DNA from: an uncultured Prevotella sp.
GTDB taxonomy: Bacteria; Bacteroidota; Bacteroidia; Bacteroidales; Bacteroidaceae
NCBI GenBank assembly: GCA_937880835.1
Contig: CALGRN010000225.1
Location: forward strand, 1-6,378
Direction of reading: 5' to 3'
Length of the DNA stretch: 6,378 nt
Position numbers and translations under genes: made by a program. The notes below the pieces were generated by a model that was not told where the DNA came from, made no database searches, and saw nothing but the letters and a program-made list of their open reading frames with translations. Below, piece by piece: positions 1 to 6,325 of this stretch; within the stretch, counting starts at the first letter, position 1; each line of letters opens with the position of its first letter.

Positions 1-306
1 AACGGACAAGGAGATTCTTCCGTTCTCAGGTGTATATTTGATAGAATTGGACAAAATATTGATAAAAATCTGCTTTATTCTCAACTTATCGCACACAACA
101 AACTCATCCTGCAGAGCCTCTATGTCTGTACTAAATTCATGATTCTTGGCGCGAACATCAACCTTAATAATATCAACAACCGAATCAACGATTTCTTTAA
201 GACTTTCAGGGTTTTTGAATAAAGTTGAAACGTCTCTGAAATTCACTCCTTTGATAGACCAATCCGGTATGCAACGCAAATTGTCTAATAATAGTTTATT
301 GTTCAT
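1..306 (-). CDS. Chimeric partial ORF: Apt N-terminus fused to histidine kinase ATPase fragment
   Basis: The frame is open from an ATG at 306 down to base 1 (102 residues) and continues outside the window. Residues 1-38 read as the start of adenine phosphoribosyltransferase, the purine-salvage enzyme making AMP from adenine and PRPP: IPDW at 13-16, KGVNFRDVSTLFKNPE at 19-34. From about residue 43 on, the expected Apt continuation (KGITKVVGIESRGF type) is absent. Instead the sequence matches a sensor histidine kinase between H-box and N-box: VRAKNHEF at 51-58, CDKLRIKQIFINILSNSIKYTP at 72-93, with N83 and N87 as N-box ATP/Mg residues. The ORF follows mnmG by 66 nt on the same strand, where apt is commonly found in Bacteroidales, so the Apt part is in its expected place and the kinase part is the intruder. 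The PRPP-binding loop is missing, so Apt activity is not expected. Both identities are from motif recognition; whether the join is biological is unknown. Confidence 0.75.
   Translation of the reverse strand, partial: MNNKLLLDNLRCIPDWSIKGVNFRDVSTLFKNPESLKEIVDSVVDIIKVDVRAKNHEFSTDIEALQDEFVVCDKLRIKQIFINILSNSIKYTPENGRISLSV
180..215 (-). other. Junction between Apt-like and kinase-like sequence
   Basis: This is the approximate zone, codons 31-42 of the leftmost minus-strand ORF, where similarity changes from adenine phosphoribosyltransferase to histidine kinase. The exact base cannot be fixed because the residues here (ESLKEIVDSVVDII) would be acceptable in either family: Apt has a helix of the ..ALKEI.D.. 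type and kinases have ..LKEIVD.VV.II.. ahead of the ATPase domain. That ambiguity suggests short shared sequence at the breakpoint, as expected from microhomology recombination or from an assembly graph collapse. The reading frame is kept across the join. Confidence 0.5.
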
Positions 307-340
307 TTTCAATATGTTATGTGTTTATATGTTATCATGT

Positions 341-356
341 TGTTTCACGTGAAACT
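341..356. promoter_or_regulatory. parS: parS-like ParB-binding palindrome
   Basis: The 16-mer TGTTTCACGTGAAACT matches the conserved chromosomal parS consensus TGTTNCACGTGAAACA at all but the last base, and its inner 14 bases (342-355) form a perfect palindrome. parS is the centromere-like site where ParB loads and spreads for origin segregation by ParA/ParB. It sits in the 66-nt gap between mnmG and the apt-like start, outside coding sequence. gidA/mnmG genes are often origin-proximal, in many bacteria beside gidB-parA-parB, which supports the assignment. No parA or parB is in the window, so binding is inferred from sequence alone. Confidence 0.7.
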
Positions 357-372
357 TTGTGCTCCTTTATTA

Positions 373-2244
373 TTATCTTCCCAATAAAACGAGCAGCACG
401 TTTATGTCGCTTGGCGATACTCCCGGTATTCTGCTTGCCTGTGCAAGAGTCTCGGGATTTATGCTTTCAAGTTTCTGTCTGCCTTCTGTTGAAATTTCTT
501 TCAGTTGAGAATATTTGAAGCGACCTTTTATTTTTATGTCTTCAAGGCGGTGCATCTTTTCTGCAACCATACGTTCGCGTTCTATATATCCTTTATATTT
601 CATTCTTATTTCTGCTGCTTCCGCTATTTCTTCGTTCCTGTTTAAAGGCATGTTGATAGCGTCTTTCAAATCAGGAATGATGTTTGAAAGGTTTTCAATG
701 GTTACCTGCGGACGCGCTATAAGGTCGAAAATCTTGCATCCCATACGAAGTGGGGATGTTCCGATATGTTCCAATGAACCGTTGATTTCTTTCGGTTTTA
801 CCGATGTTTTATTGCAAAAATCAACAATTCTGTTAACTGCTTCTTTCTTCTCCATCCACCAATCGTAACGCTTCCGATTGGCTATTCCATATTCATAGGC
901 TTTCTCTGTGAGCCTTGCGTCTGCATCGTCTTGCCTTAAAAGAATTCTGTATTCGGCTCTTGACGTGAACATCCTGTATGGTTCGTCAACTCCCTTTGTG
1001 GTCAGATCATCTATAAGGACTCCGATATAGCTCTCGTCTCTGTGCATTATGAATGGTTTTCCGCCCGTGCAATGTATTGCAGCATTGACACCGGCAACAA
1101 GTCCTTGCCCTCCTGCTTCTTCATATCCGGTAGTTCCGTTAACTTGCCCTGCGAAGAAAAGACCGCTTAAAATCTTCGATTCCAACGTATGTTTTAGTTG
1201 CATAGGATCGAAGTAATCGTATTCTATTGCATAGCCAGGACGATATATCTTCGCATCTCTTAATGCCGGGATTTTGTGCAAAGCATTTATTTGGATATCC
1301 ATCGGCATGCTCGAAGAGAAGCCGTTCAGATACATCTCGTTTGTGTTTTCTCCTTCCGGTTCGAGAAAAAGAGGATGCTGCTGTTTGTCCGGAAAGGTGG
1401 TGAGCTTTGTTTCTATTGACGGGCAATAGCGTGGTCCTGTGCTTTGTATCTGTCCGTTATATAGTGGAGAATCGGCAATTCCATCGCGCAATATGGCATG
1501 CACCTCCTCGTTTGTGTTGCAAGTCCAGCATGGCTGTTGTTGCAAAATGCGCCGTTCTTCCATATAGCTGAACTTATGAAAGTCTTGTTCGCCTTCCTGA
1601 ATTTCCATATCCTCGAAATGCACACTCCGTTTATCTATTCTCACGGGAGTGCCCGTTTTCATTCTTGCCGAGCGTATTCCATGCTGTGTTATGCTTTCTG
1701 CAAAATCGTGAACGGCAGGTTCTGCCATCCTTCCGCCGGGTATTTGAACTTTCCCTACGTGCATCAGACCGTTTAGGAAAGTGCCTGCGGTTATCACTAT
1801 GCTCTTTGCTCTGAATTCAGATCCCCATATTGTGCGAACTCCTACGGCTTCCTTGTTTTCAACAATCAATTCTTTTGCTTGATCCTGCCATATATCAAGA
1901 TTTGGCGTTTCATCAAGAATTTCTCTCCATTTCCAAATAAACTTCTCTCTGTCGCACTGTGCACGAGGACTCCAAACCGCAGGACCTTTTCCGCGATTTA
2001 GCATGCGAAACTGTACTGTTGTTGCATCGGTGACAATTCCCATTTGTCCTCCGAGAGCGTCAATCTCGCGCACTATCTGCCCTTTTGCTATTCCTCCTAT
2101 TGCCGGATTGCAGCTCATTTGGGCTATCTTGTTCATGTCAATGGTGATAAGACACGTCTTTGCACCCAGATTTGCGGCTGCAACGGCAGCTTCACAACCC
2201 GCATGTCCTCCGCCAATCACTATGACATCATATTTATGTTGCAT
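373..2244 (-). CDS. mnmG: tRNA uridine-5-carboxymethylaminomethyl modification enzyme MnmG (GidA)
   Basis: MnmG is the FAD-binding partner of the GTPase MnmE. The cytoplasmic MnmE-MnmG complex uses methylene-THF, NADH and glycine or ammonium to build the (carboxymethyl)aminomethyl group on wobble U34 of certain tRNAs, aiding decoding of split codon boxes. The 623 residues are the normal family length. The FAD dinucleotide-binding motif GGGHAGCEA lies at 11-19, the family signature CNPAIGGIAKG at 45-55, and GPRYCPSIE carries Cys274. Cys45 and Cys274 correspond to the two conserved cysteines (47 and 277 in E. coli) needed for catalysis. The C-terminal GidA-associated helical domain is intact through the last residues (YIERE, then IPGVSPSDINVLLVLLGR). 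The ATG at 2244 is preceded by a purine-rich AAAAAGAAAAAGAGA leader rather than a strong Shine-Dalgarno; it gives an N-terminus that starts directly before the beta strand of the FAD fold, so I accept it. The stop is TAA. An apt-like start follows after 66 nt. Nothing looks broken. Confidence 0.98.
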   Translation of the reverse strand: MQHKYDVIVIGGGHAGCEAAVAAANLGAKTCLITIDMNKIAQMSCNPAIGGIAKGQIVREIDALGGQMGIVTDATTVQFRMLNRGKGPAVWSPRAQCDREKFIWKWREILDETPNLDIWQDQAKELIVENKEAVGVRTIWGSEFRAKSIVITAGTFLNGLMHVGKVQIPGGRMAEPAVHDFAESITQHGIRSARMKTGTPVRIDKRSVHFEDMEIQEGEQDFHKFSYMEERRILQQQPCWTCNTNEEVHAILRDGIADSPLYNGQIQSTGPRYCPSIETKLTTFPDKQQHPLFLEPEGENTNEMYLNGFSSSMPMDIQINALHKIPALRDAKIYRPGYAIEYDYFDPMQLKHTLESKILSGLFFAGQVNGTTGYEEAGGQGLVAGVNAAIHCTGGKPFIMHRDESYIGVLIDDLTTKGVDEPYRMFTSRAEYRILLRQDDADARLTEKAYEYGIANRKRYDWWMEKKEAVNRIVDFCNKTSVKPKEINGSLEHIGTSPLRMGCKIFDLIARPQVTIENLSNIIPDLKDAINMPLNRNEEIAEAAEIRMKYKGYIERERMVAEKMHRLEDIKIKGRFKYSQLKEISTEGRQKLESINPETLAQASRIPGVSPSDINVLLVLLGR

Positions 2245-2488
2245 TCTCTTTTTCTTTTTGTAGTGTTCTTACTTAATCAGAGCAATATTTCTGCAAGTTT
2301 GTAGCTTAATATAAATTTATGTGTTAAATAACGCCTGTATTTCTTAAATAAATTTGTAAACAGCGATAATCTTTCTTTTTTATTTATGTTTCTTACACAG
2401 CTGTTTCTTTTAGTTTATAACTGATAACCACGCTTCTTCAAATCATATACGCACGTGATTTATGTGCATCGGATGTTAATGGTTATGT

Positions 2489-2502
2489 CAAGTTGCAACT
2501 TG
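2489..2502. promoter_or_regulatory. 14-bp perfect palindrome, candidate operator
   Basis: CAAGTTGCAACTTG is a perfect inverted repeat with no spacer. It lies about 95 nt upstream of the sdhC -7 box and about 20 nt downstream of the possible mnmG -7 box on the minus strand, so a dimeric regulator bound here could affect either gene. I do not recognise it as the site of a named regulator, and short palindromes do occur by chance, so the operator role is only a suggestion. Confidence 0.35.
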
Positions 2503-2522
2503 TTTGCTTGCTTATTTTTGCG

Positions 2523-2530
2523 CAAAAGTA
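2523..2530 (-). promoter_or_regulatory. Possible mnmG promoter (-7 box TACTTTTG)
   Basis: Read on the minus strand, bases 2530 to 2523 give TACTTTTG, an exact match to the Bacteroidetes -7 consensus TAnnTTTG. No TTTG -33 element is present at the usual distance of about 19-21 nt upstream, and use of this site would give an mnmG leader of roughly 270 nt. It overlaps the palindrome TTTTGCGCAAAA (2516-2527). On the plus strand a TATTTTTG box (2513-2520) abuts it, also without a -33 partner. It is the best candidate I can find for mnmG but is incomplete. Confidence 0.35.
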
Positions 2531-2561
2531 AGAAATTAAATCGAATTTTTGTATAAAAGGT

Positions 2562-2592
2562 TTTGATTTATAATTAAAATATAGTATTTTTG
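2562..2592 (+). promoter_or_regulatory. Bacteroidetes-type promoter of the sdhCAB operon
   Basis: TTTG at 2562-2565 and TATTTTTG at 2585-2592 match the primary-sigma consensus of Bacteroidetes (TTTG at -33, TAnnTTTG at -7) with exactly 19 nt between them. Transcription would start near 2597-2600, giving a leader of about 120 nt before sdhC. The region is AT-rich and non-coding, and this is the best two-element match in the window. The start site is predicted, not measured. Confidence 0.75.
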
Positions 2593-2612
2593 CACACAAA
2601 AAGAGACTTAAA

Positions 2613-2655
2613 ATACCTAAAAAAGGGTATATGATGTCATTACTTTATAGTGACA
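2613..2655 (+). other. Two tandem hairpins in the sdhC leader
   Basis: Hairpin 1 pairs ATACCT (2613-2618) with GGGTAT (2625-2630) around a loop of six A residues, with one U-G pair. Hairpin 2 pairs TGTCATTA (2635-2642) with TAGTGACA (2648-2655) around CTTTA, an eight-pair stem with one U-G wobble. They are four bases apart and lie early in the predicted transcript, about 65 nt before the sdhC start codon. Neither is followed by a T tract, so they do not look like an attenuator. Roles in mRNA stability or protein binding are possible but unsupported. Confidence 0.4.
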
Positions 2656-2721
2656 AGATGATACTATGTGTTGATGAAAAATAATAATTCAAACAATTAA
2701 ATAATTAAAAATCAATCATTT

Positions 2722-3408
2722 ATGTGGTTAATCAATTCATCTATTGGTAGAAAGGTCGTGATGTCTGTTACAGGTGTTGCGCTTATTCTATTCTTGACAT
2801 TCCACATGTCAATGAACGTTGTTGCCCTCTTTTCCGGTGAGGCTTACAACGCTATTTGCGAATTATTGGGCGCAAACTGGTATGCTATTGTGGCAACACT
2901 CGGTTTAGGTGCGCTGACCGTAATTCACATTCTCTATGCGTTTATCCTTACGGCGCAGAACCGTAGGGCACGCGGAAGTGAGCGTTATGCAGTGACTTCT
3001 CGACATGAAAAGGTAGAGTGGGCTTCACAGAACATGCTCGTGTTAGGTATCATTATCGTTCTTGGTTTGCTTCTGCATTTGTTTAATTTCTGGTTCAACA
3101 TGATGTTTGCAGAGCTTACTCACATGCAAGTGAAATTCCATCCCGCAGATGGTTTCTCTTACATTAAGGACACATTCAGCAATCCTGTTTATGTTGTTCT
3201 CTACATTATCTGGCTTGTTGCTATTTGGTTTCATCTCTCTCACGGTTTCTGGAGCGCGATGCAGACTTTCGGTTGGAACGGTAAGGTATGGTTCAACCGT
3301 TGGAAAGTAATCGGTCTGGTTTACACAACGCTCTTGATGCTTGGCTTCCTTGTTGTTGTTTTGGCATTCGCTTTCGGATGCGCACCAAGTCTTTGCTGCC
3401 ATGCATAA
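2722..3408 (+). CDS. sdhC: Succinate dehydrogenase/fumarate reductase cytochrome b subunit (b558 family)
   Basis: This is the membrane anchor that passes electrons between menaquinone and the iron-sulfur subunit through two haem b groups. The 228-residue protein fits the single-polypeptide, five-helix b558 family found in Bacteroides, Bacillus and Wolinella. Hydrophobic segments lie at about 12-37, 55-78, 105-130, 156-178 and 197-219. Likely axial haem ligands, one per helix, are His28 (FHMSMN), His69 (VIHILY), His119 (LLHLFNF) and His171 or His174 (FHLSHGFW), parallel to His44/93/143/182 of W. succinogenes FrdC. The ATG start is preceded by an AT-rich leader without a Shine-Dalgarno, usual for the phylum, and places the N-terminal SSIGRK motif correctly. 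First gene of the operon, 39 nt before sdhA. The C-terminus ends in a small cysteine cluster, GCAPSLCCHA. It could equally be called frdC. Confidence 0.95.
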   Translation: MWLINSSIGRKVVMSVTGVALILFLTFHMSMNVVALFSGEAYNAICELLGANWYAIVATLGLGALTVIHILYAFILTAQNRRARGSERYAVTSRHEKVEWASQNMLVLGIIIVLGLLLHLFNFWFNMMFAELTHMQVKFHPADGFSYIKDTFSNPVYVVLYIIWLVAIWFHLSHGFWSAMQTFGWNGKVWFNRWKVIGLVYTTLLMLGFLVVVLAFAFGCAPSLCCHA

Positions 3409-3447
3409 TTATCATTGTTCATTCATAATTTAAACAAAGAAAAGATT

Positions 3448-5394
3448 ATGTCACAAATAGATTCAAGAATTCCAGAAGGTCAGTTGGCTGAGAAATGGAC
3501 TAATTATAAGGCTCATCAGAAACTTGTGAACCCTGCAAACAAGCGTAAGCTTGATATTATCGTTGTAGGTACTGGTTTGGCAGGTGCAAGTGCTGCCGCT
3601 TCTCTTGGCGAGATGGGTTTCCGTGTTTACAATTTCTGCATACAAGACTCTCCTCGTCGTGCACACTCTATTGCAGCACAGGGAGGTATTAATGCTGCAA
3701 AGAACTATCAGAATGACGGTGACTCTGTTTATCGTCTGTTCTATGATACAATCAAAGGTGGTGACTATCGTGCACGTGAAGCAAACGTTTATCGTCTTGC
3801 AGAAGTAAGCGCAGCTATCATCGATCAATGTGTTGCGCAAGGTGTTCCATTCGCTCGCGAATACGGAGGTATGCTTGCAAACCGTTCTTTCGGTGGTGCT
3901 CAGGTAAGCCGTACATTCTATGCAAAGGGACAAACAGGTCAGCAGCTTCTTCTCGGTGCATATTCTGCATTAAGCAAAGAAGTACACAATGGTACTGTGA
4001 AGCTATATACGCGCTATGAGATGGAAGATATCGTTATCATAGACGGTCGTGCTCGCGGTATTATTGCAAAGAACCTCGTTACCGGAAAGCTTGAACGTTT
4101 CGCCGCTCATGCCGTATGTATAGCAACAGGAGGATACGGAAATGCTTACTTCCTATCTACAAATGCTATGGGATGTAACTGTACGGCAGCCGTTCAGTGC
4201 TATCGTAAGGGAGCTTATTTTGCAAACCCTGCTTATGTGCAAATACATCCTACTTGTATTCCTGTGCATGGAGACAAGCAGTCAAAGCTTACTCTTATGT
4301 CAGAGTCTTTGCGTAATGACGGACGCATTTGGGTGCCTAAGAAACTCGAAGATGCGAAGAAATTGCAGGCAGGAACTCTTCAAGGACGTGATATTCCGGA
4401 AGAAGACCGCGACTATTATCTCGAACGTCGTTATCCCGCATTTGGTAACCTTGTGCCACGTGACGTTGCAAGCCGTGCGGCAAAAGAACGTTGCGACAAG
4501 GGCTTTGGTGTCAACAATACCGGTCTTGCCGTATTCCTTGACTTCTCGGAGTCAATACAACGTCTTGGTGCAGATGTGGTAGGACAACGCTATGGCAACC
4601 TTTTCGATATGTATGAGGAAATCACTGATGTGAGTCCGTATGATAATCCTATGATGATTTATCCTGCAATACACTATACAATGGGTGGTATTTGGGTTGA
4701 CTATGAGTTGCAGACATCTATCAAAGGATTGTTTGCGCTCGGAGAGTGCAACTTCTCCGATCACGGAGCAAACCGTCTTGGAGCTTCTGCTCTTATGCAA
4801 GGATTGGCAGACGGATATTATGTAATACCTTATACTATGCAGAACTATCTCAGCGATCAAATTTCCGTACCACGTTTTTCTACCGATCTTCCTGAATTTG
4901 AAGAAGCAGAAAAGAACGTACAAGCACAGATAGACCTGCTTTATAACGTAAAAGGCGATTTGAGTGTCGATACAATTCACAAGAAGCTCTATAATATATT
5001 ATGGAATAAGGTGGGTATGGCGCGTAACCTTGAAGGTTTGAAAGAAGCTCTTGTAGAGTTGAAAGAACTTCGTAAGGAATTCTACACTCGTGTACGCATA
5101 CCCGGCGATAAAGAAGGCTTGAATGTAGAACTCGACAAGGCAATCCATCTGCGTGACTTTATAACAATGGGTGAGCTTATGGCTTACGATGCCATTAACC
5201 GTAACGAAAGCTGTGGCGGACACTTCCGTGAAGAGTCACAGACAGAAGAAGGTGAGGCTAAACGCGATGATGAAAACTATATGTATGTGGCATGCTGGAA
5301 GTATGAAGGTTCAGACGATGCTACTCCTACTCTCATTAAGGAAGACCTGAACTATCAGTATATTAAGGTACAGACACGTAATTATAAATCATAG
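3448..5394 (+). CDS. sdhA: Succinate dehydrogenase/fumarate reductase flavoprotein subunit
   Basis: This catalytic subunit interconverts fumarate and succinate at a covalently bound FAD on the cytoplasmic face of the membrane; in anaerobic Bacteroidales the physiological direction is mostly fumarate reduction. The 648 residues show the FAD-binding motif GTGLAG (41-46), the flavin-linking histidine His73 in RRAHSIAAQGG, the substrate-site QIHPT with His267, the catalytic arginine Arg338 in VPRDVASRA, and SDHGANRLG with His439 and Arg443. The C-terminal helical domain is complete. I start it at the ATG at 3448 (MSQIDSRIPEG), which gives the family's usual N-terminus and follows a purine-rich AAAGAAAAG. 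An in-frame TTG at 3415 would add 11 residues that do not look conserved. All key residues are present. Three cysteines (243, 245, 251) cluster just after the NAMG motif, where I recall Ser/Gly/Ala in Bacteroides homologues. Also called frdA. Confidence 0.97.
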   Translation: MSQIDSRIPEGQLAEKWTNYKAHQKLVNPANKRKLDIIVVGTGLAGASAAASLGEMGFRVYNFCIQDSPRRAHSIAAQGGINAAKNYQNDGDSVYRLFYDTIKGGDYRAREANVYRLAEVSAAIIDQCVAQGVPFAREYGGMLANRSFGGAQVSRTFYAKGQTGQQLLLGAYSALSKEVHNGTVKLYTRYEMEDIVIIDGRARGIIAKNLVTGKLERFAAHAVCIATGGYGNAYFLSTNAMGCNCTAAVQCYRKGAYFANPAYVQIHPTCIPVHGDKQSKLTLMSESLRNDGRIWVPKKLEDAKKLQAGTLQGRDIPEEDRDYYLERRYPAFGNLVPRDVASRAAKERCDKGFGVNNTGLAVFLDFSESIQRLGADVVGQRYGNLFDMYEEITDVSPYDNPMMIYPAIHYTMGGIWVDYELQTSIKGLFALGECNFSDHGANRLGASALMQGLADGYYVIPYTMQNYLSDQISVPRFSTDLPEFEEAEKNVQAQIDLLYNVKGDLSVDTIHKKLYNILWNKVGMARNLEGLKEALVELKELRKEFYTRVRIPGDKEGLNVELDKAIHLRDFITMGELMAYDAINRNESCGGHFREESQTEEGEAKRDDENYMYVACWKYEGSDDATPTLIKEDLNYQYIKVQTRNYKS

Positions 5395-5414
5395 TTTGCG
5401 GTTAGCGAGTAAAC

Positions 5415-5478
5415 AAGTTGTAAGTTTTATGAACATACCAATCAACATTGGAATTGCGTTTTCGATACTTGTCAACTT
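5415..5478 (+). other. Nested hairpin in the sdhA-sdhB spacer
   Basis: The unusually long 100-nt gap between sdhA and sdhB can fold on itself. AAGTTG (5415-5420) pairs with CAACTT (5473-5478), and AAGT (5422-5425) pairs with ACTT (5467-5470), separated by a small internal loop. Inside, CCAAT (5438-5442) and ATTGG (5447-5451) form a five-pair stem with a CAAC loop. No T tract follows on the plus strand, so it is not an ordinary intrinsic terminator. It ends about 16 nt before the sdhB ATG, where it could affect mRNA stability or sdhB translation. Confidence 0.4.
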
Positions 5479-5494
5479 AAAAAAATAAAATACA

Positions 5495-6250
5495 ATGGAT
5501 AAAAATATAAGTTTCACGCTCAAAGTATGGCGTCAGAACGGACCTACTGCAAAAGGTCATTTTGATACATTCGAGATGAAAGATATTCCCGGTGACACAT
5601 CATTCCTCGAAATGTTGGATATACTTAACGAACAGCTCATAGAAGATAACAAAGAACCTTTCGTGTTCGATCATGACTGTCGTGAAGGTATCTGCGGTAT
5701 GTGTTCACTTTATATCAATGGACATCCACACGGTCCCGCTAACGGTGCAACCACTTGTCAGCTTTACATGCGCCGTTTCAAAGACGGTGATGTAATCACA
5801 GTAGAGCCTTGGCGTTCTGCCGGTTTCCCGGTAATAAAAGACTGTATGGTAGATCGTTCAGCGTTTGATAAAATCATTCAGGCAGGCGGTTATGTAAGTG
5901 TTCGTACAGGTCAGCCGCAAGATGCCAATGCTATTCTTATATCTAAGGAGGCTGCCGATGAAGCAATGGATTGCGCTACATGTATCGGTTGCGGTAGCTG
6001 CGTTGCTGCATGCAAGAACGGAAGTGCAATGCTCTTTGTAAGTTCCAAAGTAAGTCAGCTTGCCCTTTTGCCGCAAGGACGGCCTGAGGCGGCACGCCGT
6101 GCAAAGGCAATGGTTGCGAAAATGGAAGAATTAGGATTTGGAAACTGTACAAATACGCGTGCTTGTGAAGCAGAATGTCCTAAGAACGAGAGTATAGCAA
6201 ATATCGCACGTCTTAACCGTGAGTTTATTTGCGCTAAGCTGAACGATTAG
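5495..6250 (+). CDS. sdhB: Succinate dehydrogenase/fumarate reductase iron-sulfur subunit
   Basis: SdhB wires the flavin of SdhA to the haems of SdhC through three iron-sulfur clusters. The 251 residues contain an N-terminal plant-type ferredoxin domain with the [2Fe-2S] ligands Cys62, Cys67, Cys70 and Cys88 (CREGICGMC ... TTC), and a C-terminal helical domain. There CIGCGSCVAAC supplies Cys163, Cys166 and Cys169, which with Cys228 should hold the [4Fe-4S] cluster. Cys173, Cys218 and Cys224 should hold the [3Fe-4S] cluster (spacing C-x5-C-x3-C at 218-228, as in E. coli SdhB). An extra Cys160 lies just before the motif. The ATG has no Shine-Dalgarno but sits in an A-rich context, and the N-terminus has normal family length. 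Last gene of the operon, 100 nt after sdhA and transcribed toward a tRNA gene on the other strand. Also called frdB. Confidence 0.97.
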   Translation: MDKNISFTLKVWRQNGPTAKGHFDTFEMKDIPGDTSFLEMLDILNEQLIEDNKEPFVFDHDCREGICGMCSLYINGHPHGPANGATTCQLYMRRFKDGDVITVEPWRSAGFPVIKDCMVDRSAFDKIIQAGGYVSVRTGQPQDANAILISKEAADEAMDCATCIGCGSCVAACKNGSAMLFVSSKVSQLALLPQGRPEAARRAKAMVAKMEELGFGNCTNTRACEAECPKNESIANIARLNREFICAKLND

Positions 6251-6298
6251 GATTATTGCGTAGAAAGCGCTAAAATAACATATTATATTTATGATATA

Positions 6299-6315
6299 GC
6301 GGAAATAAAAACCGC
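6299..6315. terminator. Weak hairpin between sdhB and the convergent tRNA
   Basis: GCGG (6299-6302) and CCGC (6312-6315) can pair across a nine-base A-rich loop in the 75-nt convergent gap. It is the only GC-rich inverted repeat there and could serve as a weak terminator in either direction, but the stem is only four pairs and no uninterrupted T tract follows on either strand. Treat it as tentative. Confidence 0.25.
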
Positions 6316-6325
6316 ACTAAAATCA

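Larger units (their letters stand above)
2245..2721. other. Divergent intergenic region between mnmG and sdhC
   Basis: This 477-nt AT-rich stretch separates two divergently transcribed units. I see no coding ORF and no tRNA in it. The half near mnmG (2245-2480) shows no convincing structure. The half near sdhC holds a 14-bp palindrome, a 12-bp palindrome TTTTGCGCAAAA at 2516-2527, a minus-strand TACTTTTG box, a plus-strand promoter and two leader hairpins, listed separately. Confidence 0.8.

Noticed and set aside
342..355. The parS palindrome as an intrinsic terminator for mnmG
   Set aside because: The inverted repeat has no loop-forming spacer and no T tract follows on the minus strand, so a terminator is a poorer explanation than a ParB site.
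146..518. Plus-strand ORFs of 68 and 65 codons
   Set aside because: They overlap the Apt-like ORF, the parS-like site and the end of mnmG on the opposite strand, and their products have no recognisable domain.
2245..2480. A possible small RNA or riboswitch in the mnmG-side intergenic sequence
   Set aside because: I could not find a recognisable conserved motif or a convincing stable fold by eye.
3043..3402. A 119-codon minus-strand ORF inside sdhC
   Set aside because: It is an antisense shadow of a well-supported gene, with no recognisable domain.
3415..3447. An in-frame TTG that would extend SdhA by 11 residues
   Set aside because: The added residues do not resemble the family N-terminus, and the ATG at 3448 gives the usual MSQIDSRIPEG-type start with a purine-rich stretch in front.
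3769..3784. Another CACGTG-centred sequence resembling parS
   Set aside because: It lies within sdhA codons and the flanks deviate from the parS palindrome at several positions. The CACGTG cores near 2453 and 4457 fail in the same way.
3463..3933. A 156-codon minus-strand ORF inside sdhA, rich in Cys and Thr
   Set aside because: The composition is what the complement of the sdhA codons produces; no domain, start signal or context supports it.
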